DNA of 64,000 nucleotides from assembly GCF_013373865.1 (NCBI RefSeq), contig NC_050468.1, positions 8,618,510 to 8,682,509 of the forward strand. The letters are read 5' to 3'. Made by a program: the position numbers and the translations under genes. The notes below the pieces were generated by a model. That model saw only the letters and a list, made by a program, of their open reading frames with translations, did no database searches and had not been told where the DNA came from. This DNA comes from Monomorium pharaonis (taxonomy: Eukaryota; Arthropoda; Insecta; Hymenoptera; Formicidae). Shown here one piece after another: positions 1 to 12,900 of this stretch. Each line of letters starts with the position of its first letter. Position 1 is the stretch's first letter.

Positions 1-1080
1 ACGCGTGTTAACAGTTCGGAAAGTTGAACCGATTGGTAATCTTCGTTAAGCAAGTGAACAATGTAATTTTGAAAATTACTTAAAGAAAATAAGCACTATA
101 TTAAAATGTTTTTCCCTTTCATGCTGCTATTAGTGCATTTAATCTCAGTTTAATTTACATAAAATTGTCTATTAATAATATAATTGCTATTAACGCAAAT
201 AATTAATTTGCATTCTTCTAAATGCCATCTATTATTAATTCTATTGCAACAGAATTAGTTATTAATTATTTATTTTACCTATTTATCTCTGACATTGGTA
301 CTGATTTCTTTCGCAATTATTTGTTTTATTATCACCCGAAGACTTTTTGTTTAAAATGAACTATGAGAAATAAGGAAGAATTAATATGGAAGAGTTGAAG
401 TAAAGTTTAGATTGTAAATTGTTTAGGTTGTCAAATTTGCATGAGAAATCAGATATGATATAGTCTGAAAAAGATTTTGAATCTTTCTGTTCTTTTTTTC
501 TTTCTGTTCTTCTATTCTTCAGACTTATATATTCTATTTCAAGTTGTAATAGAGCTGATTTCTCATGTAAATCTGATAACAAAAAATTCATCTCATTATA
601 ATTTTTTCATAGTATCAATACTGTCTTACCTGTCTATTGTTTGTAGAAAAATTGGGATTTGTATAATAATATTAAATTGCGTTTAAATATTAAATAATAT
701 GACGGAATCAACTTTAATTTTAATCGTGAATATATTTTCTTTAGCTAAAATGTCGGTGTAATTAATTTTCAGCTACAAAATGTAAGATACTTTTCTCTCA
801 AACTAAGCTTCTTAAGTCTAATCTAATCAACTAATTTAATGAAATGTATATTCTTTGTCAAACGTTTTGACAAAGAACTCGGAGTTTAATTATTAAAATA
901 CTTAATCTTTAATATTAAAAATAATATCTCCTAAAATATTTTTAAAAACATTAATTAAACTAAAAATTTACCATTACGATTAATTATTGTTATTATAAAA
1001 TTAAGAAATCTGGAAGCCGAATATTTTTTTCCATCGTGAATCTATATACAATTCTCGCAGCAATATGTAAAAATATGCAA
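1..1080. other. AT-rich noncoding DNA
   Basis: No coding signal is recognised. The stretch is strongly AT-rich, with homopolymer-like A/T runs. Its one ordered structure is a perfect short hairpin at 851-877. The frames at 361-591 and 477-686 overlap on opposite strands, are low in complexity and match no known family. Confidence 0.6.
851..877. repeat. Perfect 12-bp hairpin
   Basis: The arms TTCTTTGTCAAA and TTTGACAAAGAA are perfect reverse complements around a 3-nt loop (CGT). It stands alone in AT-rich DNA with no adjacent gene, so no function is assigned. Confidence 0.75.
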
Positions 1081-2060
1081 AGGTTAACTGTGCTCTTCCC
1101 CGAAGGAGAAGCCATTGGACTCACAATGGTAATTCCGGAGCGACTGCAATTTCACGTCTTACTCGGTCGTCCTTGAACGCAAGTATGGATAGGTAAGCAG
1201 GATTTTCCAGTAGCCGGTGAAGAGGCAGCTACTCTTCCTCCTCTTTTTCTCCTATCTTTCCTCTAGAGCACGTTCCTCACACGTAAAAATCCGGTTTTCC
1301 GGGGCGCGGAGAGTATCTCCCTTCGGCACACGCGCGTGAATACTTGGCGTTTTAACGAGCGCAGCACCTTTATTAGCACCGTTCGCGTCACTCGCGCGCG
1401 TGCAATGTTCCGCCGATGACAAAAAAAACCCTTTCGATGGTAGACAATACCCGCGACGAGTTCTAGCGTTGCCTCACTGTTTCGTCGCACGTTTTCCGCG
1501 CCGAATCTCCGCCAACGTTCCGTAGACAGGTCCTCTTTAAAATCGCCTCCGCGATGATTCACCACTCGCGAGTGAGAGACCGCGAGTAGTCTACACGTAG
1601 AAACCACGAAAAAAAAGCAGAGATCCTTCTCTTTCGGCGTGGATTCCACCGATGGAAGGGAAAAAAAAACGCTTACCGCGAGATTTTCTCAGGACGACGC
1701 TCGTGAGAACTCGAGGAGAGGACACGCACCGCGCTCGCGGACCGACGCGGCACTTGGGTGTCTGAAGGAGCCTCAGGTGAGACGCCAGGTGGATACCAGG
1801 AGAAAAGGCGCAGTGGGCCCTCTCCTCTCCTTGTCTCGACCGGTCCCACCGCACCCGGCGAGCTACGGACAAGGTTTATGGCGAACGAACGGAATCCAAG
1901 CGTTCTCTTCTACGTCCTGTGGAAGGGTGGAGGCGCCTCTGTTGAGTCCGATGATCTCCTCACGGGGCCCGGGCCCTCTCGAAGTTTCCTACTTTATCGA
2001 TGAGGAGGAGACTTCAATGCGTGCTCTAGAGATGTGCGAATTAAAGTTTTTGACGTCGAA
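1081..2060. other. GC/CpG-rich block, no recognised gene
   Basis: Base composition shifts abruptly from the AT-rich flanks to CpG-rich sequence with many CGCG words. Overlapping frames exist on both strands (for example 1263-1649 minus and 1639-2064 plus). They are mutual shadows with Arg/Ser-rich low-complexity translations and no recognisable domain. The block could be a promoter or a first exon, but no start/donor pair is convincing. Confidence 0.45.
1860..2040. repeat. Diverged duplicated segment, copy 1
   Basis: This segment resembles 3330-3500 in the same orientation. Shared stretches include a GTTTATGG start, the core GCCTCTG(T/C)TGAGT(C/T)CGATGATCT and a following CTTTATCGAT-like stretch. 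In one frame both copies encode a PLLS-x-MI core followed about 18-20 residues later by an ID dipeptide. It could be an old dispersed repeat or a diverged exon; no family is recognised. Confidence 0.5.
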
Positions 2061-3131
2061 TTAAATTGTGGAAACATTTCTTTTAATTAATAACATTGTC
2101 GTTGGGTAGAATTTTAATATGAATAAAGAAAAAATAACAATAATAATTTTTGTGTAAGGAAAATAATATTGATTATAGAATATATGTAAAGTCATTTTAA
2201 GAGTATAATTTTATAAAATTGTCGATATGTGATACGTATTCGAATAGTTCACATATTTTTAGCGTGTACAAAATAGATGTTAAGCACAAATAATTCGCAG
2301 ATTAGATTGCATGAACGCAAAACTGTATCAGATGCAAATATTATTAGAACGAATTAAGAATTCGCATTTAAATATATTTTATACATTAAATTTTCTTGTC
2401 GCATTTAAGAATATAGATATGATTTTAAAATATTCCTAAGCGTCTCAAACTCTTGATTTAAAAAATATAATAAAAAAAGTTAAAATTATATATTAATCTA
2501 CTATATAATTAATATAATTTTCTAGGTATCTGGTTCTCTTGAATTAAAGTATGAAGCTTAATATTAACTACTTTGCATTATTTACAGAGATAAAATAGTA
2601 GAGTAGCAAAAGTTATTACTACTTTCTGTCGAATATAATTATCAAAAATTTAAATCAAGCTGCGAGATACTTGTTGGGGAAATATAATGAGATGATTTTA
2701 ATAAGAAATTGTGGGTAATAATTTTTATTGCTTTGTACGTAAAACATAATTACTAGGAAAATTAGCGATCCGATTAATCTAGCATTCATTATTTATTACC
2801 AATTTTTATTTCTTTGAGTTACAGGTGAAACTCTTAAGTACCGTATTGTATTATTGATGTAATAGCATAGAAAGTATGAAAATATACCAATAAGTTCGGT
2901 CATGGAATAAATAACGAGTAACGAATCGAGAACGTGAAACGGTTTGATATCTCTAAGCGTGATTGCGTGACGTTGATCGTGAATTTATTAACGCGTAAGT
3001 CACCGGCCGTAATTAATCGTATCGTGAGAATAATGCAGACGTCACGTACGAACGTTAATTCAACATTCAGTATATAGTGCTAATGACGCGACGAATTCTG
3101 ACGCTGTAATTAATTCGATATCGATCTATCC

Positions 3132-3149
3132 GTGTTACTCATGTAACAC
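3132..3149. repeat. 7-bp perfect inverted repeat
   Basis: GTGTTAC and GTAACAC flank a 4-nt spacer (TCAT). It lies 38 bp before a second, longer hairpin. Confidence 0.7.
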
Positions 3150-3187
3150 GCGATTGCCGTTACTATTAATTAAACTATTCGAAACTA

Positions 3188-3216
3188 TTGAAGTGAATTA
3201 TGTTAATTCACTTCAA
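3188..3216. repeat. 13-bp hairpin
   Basis: TTGAAGTGAATTA and TAATTCACTTCAA are perfect complements around a 3-nt loop. A partial third copy (AAGTGAATTA) follows at once, so it may be a slipped or duplicated short motif. Confidence 0.75.
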
Positions 3217-3329
3217 GTGAATTAATATAAGCAAAGAACCCTTTTATGTTTTCCATGCGATCATCGACGCAACCAAAATTGTAGTTCGTCAATAATGTTT
3301 CCGTTCCACCTAAAAATTACCGCCACGGT

Positions 3330-3500
3330 TTATGGAGAGCGTCAAGGAGGAATCTTGGTTTTCCTGCACGCATCAGAAACGAAGGGGCCTCTGCTGAGTT
3401 CGATGATCTTTACGCGCTGCAGATCTCACTTCCGAGATCTCTGCCTTATCGATCACGATATCGAGGCTCCCCCGATCCCTCTAATGAAAGCTCTAATAGC
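3330..3500. repeat. Diverged duplicated segment, copy 2
   Basis: Partner of the segment at 1860-2040, about 1.45 kb away in the same orientation. The surrounding plus-strand frame starts with an ATG at 3295 and runs 111 codons, ending at 3630. It has no recognisable domain. The pair could be remnants of a mobile repeat or of a duplicated short exon. Confidence 0.5.
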
Positions 3501-3639
3501 AAATTATGTGGCGCAAATGCGTTCTCCGGCAACAAGTGGCGAACACGAGTTACGAGTTGCGGCACGAGTTAATTGCACTCGAATGCTAATAATATTGCGA
3601 GTGGTTCGCCAAACCGGATGTCGGTTATGATTTATTTCT

Positions 3640-4950
3640 AAGTTTCTCCCCAATGATAGTACAAATATCTAATTACCACACGAATCACATGTGCATGTTA
3701 AAGTTGTAAATTAAATCACATTAAGTAATTACTGATTGACGTGCCTGATGATAGAAAAGGCTCAGTGAAATTTCCGTTAACACTTTCTACCTTGCCGGTG
3801 TCCTGCATGACAGTTTTTTTTATTAATAGAGATAAAATTTTTTTTTCTAAAGTTCTTTAAAGAAAGTTTTTTTTTCAATAATTTTTTAATTATTAAAAAA
3901 CTTAATCTATAAATTTCTTGAAAAACTAATTTTATAAAATTTTTCCAACAAACCTGGAGCCTATAGAAGAAATATTAGGTAATTATGTTAAATAGAATTT
4001 GTACTTTTGTTCCATTTGTTCGATACACAGCAGATGACTTAAATTTTTCGCTTCCTTTTCGCTTCAGGATTTTTCAAAGATAGAATTGACATAGAGAGAG
4101 AAATTTGCTTTTCCTTCTGTTTAAGAGGGAGATAGTTTAGCGGATAAAAGCATACTTACTTCCAGTTGGATAGTCAAGTCGGCGTTTCTGCAACATAAAT
4201 AGGATAGAACACACGTAAATTAAAGCTCGAGAGAGTGAAAATAAAACATTTGAAAATTTAATTTTATAATAAATTTTAATTCTATAATACATTTGCAGTG
4301 TAAAACTGTCTAATACGAATTAATAAGAAAATCTTAGGAGTAATTAAGATAGTTAAGAAAAAAAAAAAATAAAGTCAGCACTTTGTAAAGTTAATAAGTG
4401 CCCGTGAAAAAATTTTTTTACAATAGTCGATAAAATAAATTTTAATTTACATATAAAATGATTTACTCTTTTGTCAAATATACTTACTTCGTGATCACAT
4501 GTTGGCAGATTTATATTCTTCGTCTGCATTTTCTGCAAAGATATAGAAAGAAAACGATAACATTAAAATTAAAAATTAAAATTTTTTATTTTTTACACGA
4601 TATATTATAAAATTGAAATTATTTCTTTGATTTTTTACAATAACAATTTCATATCTTGCCTAAATTAAGATCAAAATTATTTTATTTTGCTTAATTCTTT
4701 TAGTTTCTTCTATGTTTTTGACTAATTGAAAATACACAAACTAGAGCAAGACGGCAAATTTTAAATACATAGAAAGTAAGATATCACATTTTACAAGCGA
4801 ATAAGTTTGTCTGCGCGTATCAAACAGATAACATGCGCAACGACCTATTATTCTATTTTAATCGAATAATAACATTAGTAATAAATCGATGCATTTATTA
4901 TTATTATTATTATTTATAAATGCATGTATTTATTGCATTTTGATATTACG
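3640..4950. other. AT-rich noncoding DNA
   Basis: Long A/T homopolymer runs and an ATT trinucleotide run near 4897-4917. No gene, RNA or TIR element was recognised. Confidence 0.55.
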
Positions 4951-4999
4951 GAACGTCTTACGGAACAGGTGTTGCCGAATGTTTTTCTGCGCGCGCATG

Positions 5000-5760
5000 T
5001 TTAGGAACATGCACGATCGATCGCAGCTGTAAAAATGAGGAATAATGCGGAGCAGCTGTGAAACTCGCGCAAACAACAACAAATGACATTGGGATTCTGC
5101 AGGGATGGTCAAAATGCGGTCGGTCGCCACCGCACGGTACGCCATGGTTTATGAATCGAATCCGCGCCCGGCGGACTTTACGTATAAACAAGGGAAGGGG
5201 GAGAGAGCCTTCGGCTCTTCCAGTCAAGAGAGAGAGAGAGAAGAGAGCACTTCTTTGGTTCCGTGACCCGCAGCCATTATGCGTCGGGGGCATTTTCTCA
5301 CGAGATACCCCACTCTAATTATATGTCTAGCCTCTGCTCCTGAAACCTATGGCTTTATTGCTAAATATGCGCTCGCGCTACGAAACGGAGGCCCTCCCTC
5401 CACCCCCTAAGGAAAAAATTTAATTTCTACTTCGTGCTCCGTACTTAGGGGGCCCCCCAAGTTTCGCGGGACCAATGGCTGCGTTTCGAAAAACACGCGG
5501 CGGCCGTTCGGCTGCGGGCCCGTAGGATCTCGACGGACTCGACGGCGGCGGTATAATCTCGGGGTTAATCGCACAATTCCGACCGCCGCGACATCGTAAA
5601 CGCGCGCCGGGCCGTTTCTCGTTCGAAAAGACGCCCGAAAGCGTTTCCACGTAATTAATCCTTTTACCTGGTCAGCTGCGCGATAGTGGCGCGCTCCAAA
5701 AGCATTCGAACACCAGCCCCTCATGGAACATCACGCTCGAATCGCTATTATATCCCGAAA
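5000..5760. other. CpG-rich block, no recognised gene
   Basis: High in CpG, with a GA tract near 5227-5243 and GC-rich words between 5440 and 5720. Overlapping frames on the two strands give Arg/Pro-rich translations without domains. A promoter or conserved noncoding role is possible but not shown. Confidence 0.4.
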
Positions 5761-6500
5761 CACTACACTGCGCCAGATCAATAGATAGCGGAATATAATA
5801 CGTAAATGCATTCATTGTTATTCACTTGTAATTAACCATTTTATCACCGGATGCACCAATGCGCTCTGAGAATATTTAAACATTACGAATATTTAAACAC
5901 TGACAAAACGGTATATTTGTATCAATTGATTGTGAGATAGTAAATAAATGCATTTACGTTATTATCGTCAGTATTAAATTACAATAGAAGTAAAAATGTG
6001 AATGTAAATTGTTACGAGCGTTGCTCGAAATTCGCGCTCACGCTTCGCGCATTGTATGAATCCCTCATTGTGAAGGGGATTTTAATTAAATGCTCCACCT
6101 TCTCCACTATACCCTTTTATTAATGTTCAATTTTAAATCAGTTTCAAATTGAGATTCCATTTGAAATCTATTATATATTAAATTATTAAATCGAGTTGGT
6201 GCTTATGTTAAGTTTAAAACTTATTGCCATTTCCAGCCGCGTTTCAAAATTTAAAATTTTTTTTATTACATTTCGATCTTTGTAGGTAAAGTAAAGTTTG
6301 CATTTGTCATAAAATCATATCGCGCGATGTATGATCACGTATTTTAGTTCAGCGCACATTCGCCTACGTAACGACGGAAATATATCGTGACATTTTGCAT
6401 CTCGGTTATCGCAATAACTGTAACTCTCGTTTTGAATGAGAATCGAGTACATTGGATGCTTATAGACGAAGCAATAGCCGAGCAATTCTGTCATGCATAA
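5761..6500. other. AT-rich noncoding DNA
   Basis: Nothing recognisable as a gene or mobile element. Mixed AT-rich sequence with scattered CpG words. Confidence 0.45.
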
Positions 6501-6540
6501 AATATATAAAATAGGTAAAATGTGCGCGAATGCAAACCCT

Positions 6541-6574
6541 TCTCTCTCTCCCCTCCCTCCCTCCCTCCCTCCCT
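6541..6574. repeat. CT and CCCT microsatellite
   Basis: A short (TC)n run at 6541-6550 passes into five to six CCCT units ending at 6574. It explains the Leu/Pro/Ser low-complexity translation of the surrounding frame. Confidence 0.85.
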
Positions 6575-9300
6575 ACTTTCTCTTTTCTTCTCATAGGGGA
6601 GTCAAGAGCGAATGCACTTACATTTGTAGAACTTAAACTGGAAACTGGAGTACTATTACTGTTCCCAATAACGGGTTTCGCGTGTGTACGCCTCTGTATG
6701 CCTGTGTCCATGTATACGCATATGTTCGAGACCGCTACACGCTCGATAATCAACCGAATTGGTGGAACCGTGTGTTGTGTATCCGACAGGATATCCTCCA
6801 TCAGCTTTTAGTCGGGAGCGATCGAAATGCTTCTTTTTTCGTGGTAAAAAAAAATCTGGTGCTACATCCGTTCTCGCGCGAGGTTCTTGCCACGATAATT
6901 TCGATCGGCAGCCTCCCCGGCGGCTTCGTCAATCTTAGCCCGTTTTCGGTTAAAAATTCGAATCGATAATTTGACTAGCCTCTTGGTAGCTGTCAGGAAC
7001 ATTGAATTATATCAACCGTTCTTTTTAGCACGCGAAATTTTTCGGCAATAATAAAAGGTAATTAAACGATATATTAGAGCGTGTAAAATTAATAATTTTT
7101 ATTATCCATTTCATTGCTTATATCGTGTCATCTTGGTCTTATAAAAAGGCGAAGAGATTTTCTTTATATTCAAGTCTTAAATGATATGAATTTTAAAGTT
7201 AACAAATTAAAATTAAAAAAGTTTTGTAATTAATATCTCTTTAACGTTTAATATAATATCTCGTTAAAGCATTTTATTCTCATACAATTCCTGATTAGCA
7301 ATAACACATTTAAATTATAATAGAAATGACATTCATAAAATATATGTCTAAACAAAATTAAAATCAAATTAATGTACAAATTATATTAACAAAAAATATC
7401 TGATAATTATTAAACTATTATACTATTTATGATATTAATGATGTATAAAAATTACGTGCATTAAGATAGAAATCCTGACAATTGATAGAAGATATCAGGC
7501 AAAAAAGTAAGGAGATTATATTATGCGTTAACTTATTTATTTTGTGTCGTATTTATATACTGAAGTATATATTTATTGAAGAGCAATATATAGCATTTTG
7601 AAGGAATAATTCACACTCGAAGCACATTTCTCTTTCAAATTTTCTGTACGTAATTAGTGTACGGCGCTGTTTGTGGACGAGTAAGAGGATTGGTTAATTT
7701 TAAACTTGAATCGCAACTGTCTCCGAGTCATACGAATTTACCCTTGCCTTGGATATCAAAAGTTTAATAGGCTACAGGTCGCGATATGAAGCTCAGCTAT
7801 TCAAATACGGATGTTTTCTCTGTTAATGGAACTCTCCATGTCTATGTCGGCTGCATGCGCATTTAATTAATTAGTTTGTCGGCTGAGGTCGATTTTCATT
7901 AACATCTTCCAAATGTTTCTACATTACGAGCAAATTCAACACCTGTTTATAAGTAAACATAATTAAATCGTAAATGTAACCGAGATGAAATACAACGTTT
8001 GTTAGTTTCTCATTTATTACCTGCATTTGTAAATTTTTGTTTAAAAAATTGAGGAGCAATTAAAAAATATACTTGATTATGCAATGCGATCTTTTTTAGT
8101 TGCGCGGTGTTATTTATTGTTTAACTGCCAATTATTAAAAAAAATAATTTTTAATATAAATTAAACAATAATGTAAAGCATTAAAAAGAATAGCTAACTC
8201 GGCGGTTTCCTTTGTTTCTTACTAATGCGAAGGCATTGGAGTGTCATCCCATCTCGAGTTTCGACCTCTCGAGGCCGTATCTGTGTCTAGAATTATAAGT
8301 TTATTCGGAATGAGGATTCTCAGAAGAATCCCCGAGCATTCCACCGTCAATCGAAGACGTACGATACGATGTATGATAAGGACATCACAGACTTGAATTT
8401 ACTAGAAATTGCTTTCACGCCGGGCAAAGACCTTCATATACAAAACTTTTTTTATATTTTCGATAGTTATATTTCTAAGATACTAGACGGGGACAGATTA
8501 AATCGAACATTCTGTATATTTTTATCTGCATTTTATTTACAACAAAATTTGTAATATTACTTTTATGCTGTATAGATATTTGCATTATGTACATAAAATC
8601 ATTATATTAATTTTTTTATATTTTTGCGTAATTATTGCAAATTGTGCGATGATTGTAGCGTAAGAGTTGCGTGTTTGCTATCTGTGCTAAAAATCTAAAA
8701 CAATATCAAATTTTGAAATTAATCTCCATTTCTCAGAATAAAAAATTACAGAGAGTACTTTTGCCAAGACAGTCGCCAAAGAGCAATGCATCAAATGAGA
8801 TTATGATCTTCAGTCCGATGAAGGATGTAAGAGAAATTCTTTATTGCAAAGAAATGTGTGTTAATGATGACACAACTGAACATCGTTGACATAGAAACAT
8901 GGCAGTTCTGCTAAGTAATGAATGTTGTTAACTTTTGTAATTAATAAAGTTTCAAAAAAATTGTACGAAGGGGGATAAATTATGGTAGAAATAAAAAAAA
9001 TTTTGAAAATAACATAATGATTATTGATATTTTTTTTAAATAGAAATACATGACTTTTCACATGAGATACAGTTATCGAAAAATTAATAATTACGAGATA
9101 TTTTACAAATTAATTTTAATGTAATATGTATAACTATTGTGTATAAAAATGGACAAGAAAGGAAAGATTGTATTTCACTCATGCATTAAATATGTGAGGA
9201 TAAGTAAAATAAGTGATCAAAATATTTTCTGATACGATGTCAAGAGATACTTTTGTATCACAGCGATATTTAATGATTAACGACCTCGATTACATTATCA
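6575..9300. other. Mixed noncoding DNA
   Basis: Moderately GC-rich to about 6970, then strongly AT-rich. Only short chance frames are present (for example 8369-8554 and 8671-8889). A nested inverted repeat lies at 8307-8342. Confidence 0.5.
8307..8342. repeat. Nested inverted repeat
   Basis: GGAATG (8307-8312) pairs with CATTCC (8337-8342). Inside it, GGATTCT pairs with AGAATCC. The result is a 36-nt interrupted hairpin, too short for an ordinary animal pre-miRNA. Confidence 0.6.
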
Positions 9301-9790
9301 CGTACATATACGCGTTACGCCTGTGAACACGCGGACACGGACTCACGCATCGTGCAACCAGCCGTGCGCTTTAAACCGTGGTGCAATGCGATCGCGGCGC
9401 GCGCGACGCAAAGTAGACTATTCTCCACTTAGAGGATCTAGGTGTAGCCAATGCGGAGCACGCACCACGGAGCGTGATACTCGTCGGAAGTAACCGACCC
9501 GTTACAATTGCAAATTATATCTCCCCGCCATCATGACTTTCCTACTCCCGGGTAAACAACAAGGACAAATAGCGTCAGATTGAATATTTGCTCGTCGCGG
9601 TATACCCGCTGCCCCTGCCCGTACGTGTTTGAATTATTAATCGAGTTTGCGTAATAAAAATTGCATATCGGTCGTTGGCGCATTGGCGGATCGGAAGAAA
9701 AACATCGGAAAAAATTCGACGATGCGTTTCGCGAGCCACGCTTGGTGGATGCGGCAAAATAAATTGGAGCAATTATACCCTGCAGATAAT
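9300..9790. other. CpG-rich block
   Basis: A local rise in CpG words (a CGCGGCGCGCGCGACG run near 9392) between AT-rich flanks. No exon signal is recognised. The minus-strand frame at 9575-9772 has no known domain. Confidence 0.4.
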
Positions 9791-9953
9791 TAGGCCTACT
9801 GTAGCAGAACGTTTCGCAAGGTAATCACGGTTGATTCGCTAATTAGAGCCTCTGCACTGCTTTTACATAACACGTTCATAACTATTAAATTCATAAATAA
9901 ATACTAAAAATATTTAAAGAGTTTTCTAAATAAATCCAAAAGTTATATTTTCT

Positions 9954-9955
<2 letters not shown>

Positions 9956-9994
<39 letters not shown>
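9956..9994. repeat. (TC)n microsatellite
   Basis: About 39 bp of uninterrupted TC dinucleotides in AT-rich DNA. Confidence 0.95.
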
Positions 9995-9996
<2 letters not shown>

Positions 9997-12900
9997 TGGA
10001 ATAAAATTGTTTACGCTTACTGATAATAATTTAAAGCAGTCACCTCGATTTAAAAACCAGACTTACTTGGTTTATGGGAACCCTTTATTTAAATATTCTC
10101 CATTTAAATTTTCTATACAATGCACGCGTAACTAAATTTTCAAATACAAGTAATATTTTTTTCTACATATTTGATTCTTTTGTTTTGCTTTGATAATAAA
10201 GTAACATAATTATATAAAACAAATTTTTAATCTTTTTATTACTCGTACTTAAATCATTTTGTTAATACACATTTAATTCCGTAACCGAAAAGTTTAATCC
10301 TTTTAAAACAGATTAATTAATTAAAAGAGCGGGCAAGTAGAAATAAGCATGAGTACTCCGCTATTACGTAAAAACGTTACAGATGCAACATGATGAAACT
10401 TCGATCTTAACTTTAAATTTCTCAACCCAAATAGAAATAAAATGGGATTATTATTTAATTACTCTCTCACACCGCTAGATTCTGAGAAATACGTTTTATT
10501 TAATTAAAATAATTGCTTTTATTGATAAATTGTCAATTAAACTAACATTGAATAAAGCATTAATTGTTAAAATAGATCCTATCTTATACGAAATATAAGA
10601 TAAATATCAGAAAAAGGTGCGGCGATATATTAACTAGTGTATTCTCGAAAACCAGGTTAATGAAAAACTAGGAAACCTCAAGTAAACTTTGTCACGAGAT
10701 GTTTTTCAAGGTTATCCAGAAGTCGTTTCAATTAAAGAATCGCGAATAGCGAAGAATTAAATTATCGAGAGGATACATAGGATACGTAGGATACGTTAGT
10801 CTTGCGTTTCGAATGTTTATTAAAAAATCATCTTCAATTTGGAAGATTCACTTGATTTCCCGTCCATGTTCTAAGGCGTAAAATATACACGTTTTACTAT
10901 CTCTTGACTTGAATATCTTTTTATAAATTTGATCTTGACTAGAACGTTCTGATTATAGCTATAGATTTATCAAACGGTATAACGTAAAGTCTGATTGCAC
11001 ACACGGGCAATAGGTAGATAGAAATTAGAATTACTATTGCGTGTAGTAACTAAAGTATGATATAATAATTCCAATAATCCAGCACAACCAGATGCGTAAA
11101 AAAAGCTAGCGAAATGAAAGGCGCTTCGTATAGAATATTATTATTAAGTTCGTACGTAATTATATTAACTGCGTATTAAACAACAAAATAAATCTTGTTT
11201 ATGAAAAAGTTTGAGATAAGCATGAAGCATAAATTAAAGTTAAAACGTCCAGAAAATTTATAATGCGTTACAAACGGGATCAATTACAAAGTGTAATTTT
11301 TCTATATAAAGCACGCATATCTTTTTGAGTATATTATTTTATACATTCAAGAAATTAATCTTTGTAACAGATAAATTAAAAAATTCTACATTTAATAGTT
11401 CTCATGTTTTAGATTTACATGTAATAGCTACCACGTAATAGTTGTCACGTTTGCCGTATCGGTCTTTTGGCTGATAAATGCTCTTAACGTTCTTCACCTT
11501 TACAATCCGCTTGTCCAATAACAAAGAAACATTTAGCATTTCGCCAAATGGGAGTCAAAAGATCGTGTAATTCTACAACGTTCTCAGCGAATCGTGGTCT
11601 CTTTCATTCTCAAATAGGATCATGTTTCTGGTTCTTAAGAGATCTTTTCAATTAAATGCTATAAAATAAATTAACAGATTTTGCTTTAATATCGTAATGG
11701 TAGAAGAAACATCTTCCGATATAAATTTCTAGTTTCGAGCTTTTCTAGTTTCGAGTATTTCGAAAGAATTTTGCACTGAAAATTGAATTAAAAAATAAGT
11801 CTGGAATATGAAGCATTAAGCGTAATTACGATAATTTACTAACGAATAAATATTATAATTTACTACAAAGAAAATGGAATACTTAATTTAATCTATTCAA
11901 TTTAGGTCTTTTATTTTAATCTTTTAATGCATTAATAATATATAGTGCTACAAATTTTAATTAATATTCCGATTTATAATTTATTGCGGCGATAATGGAA
12001 TAGTTAATTTAGTCCTTCTACATTAGTTTATTTTAATAATACAACATTACTTTAATGCTTTAATGTTCTAACTCTCTTACACATATAAACTATTTTAAAG
12101 CTTTATTTTTAAAGCTTTAGTAAGGAAAGTGCAGTTCACGCTTTGCGGCATTCCGCGATGCAATATGGACGCGATGTAAAAGCAAAGAGATTATGATTCC
12201 ATTTACCGTAAATTCCAGTAAAAAATTTATGCACCGCTACCTCAACGGAATGTCGCGGTCAATTATGTGATCGAGCTATTCCTTGCTCTTTCACTATCTT
12301 CACGCGCGAATAGGAAGTACGTACAGGGTGGTACGAACCCGTAATGGAAAAAAAAAGAAACCTGGAAATATTCCGAGGGATGATTTATCCAGACACTTTC
12401 TTTGCCCCGTTTCTGAGAAGAAGCGAAGTATATTCAAATTTGCGTCAAAACGGACTGCCGGAATACTTAATCATAATATTTACAACCCGTAAATGTATTA
12501 CGACATATAAATGTCAATTGAATACAAATCCATTATTAACGAGCAATAAATTACTGTCATAAAGATAAGCAGATTAAAATTGATCTAATACGGATTATTA
12601 ATATGTAAAAACTGTATATAATTATACAATTAATTTTACCATTTTTTATTTATTATGTCTTAAACATTCATAATTTTTCGAGGACTCGTATAGAATTATA
12701 AAAGAAACCTCTTAATTCTGTTAGAACGAATAGAAATCGCGATATAATTCCAATAATTTTAATATGTAAAATGCCTGCTGTGTTTTGAGATGCGCTAAGA
12801 TTTAATAATATAACAAAAAGTATCTATTAGTTCTATCATATTGCGAAAATAAATTCAGCCATTTTAATTTCGATGATTTTGTAATACTACAGATACGCAT

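Larger units (their letters stand above)
2065..3290. other. AT-rich noncoding DNA with small palindromes
   Basis: No coding frame or RNA gene is recognised. The 3' part (about 2900-3290) is less AT-rich and holds two palindromes, at 3132-3149 and 3188-3216. Confidence 0.55.

Noticed and set aside
851..877. Hairpins as microRNA precursors (also 3188-3216 and 8307-8342)
   Set aside because: Stems of 6-13 bp are too short for animal pre-miRNAs.
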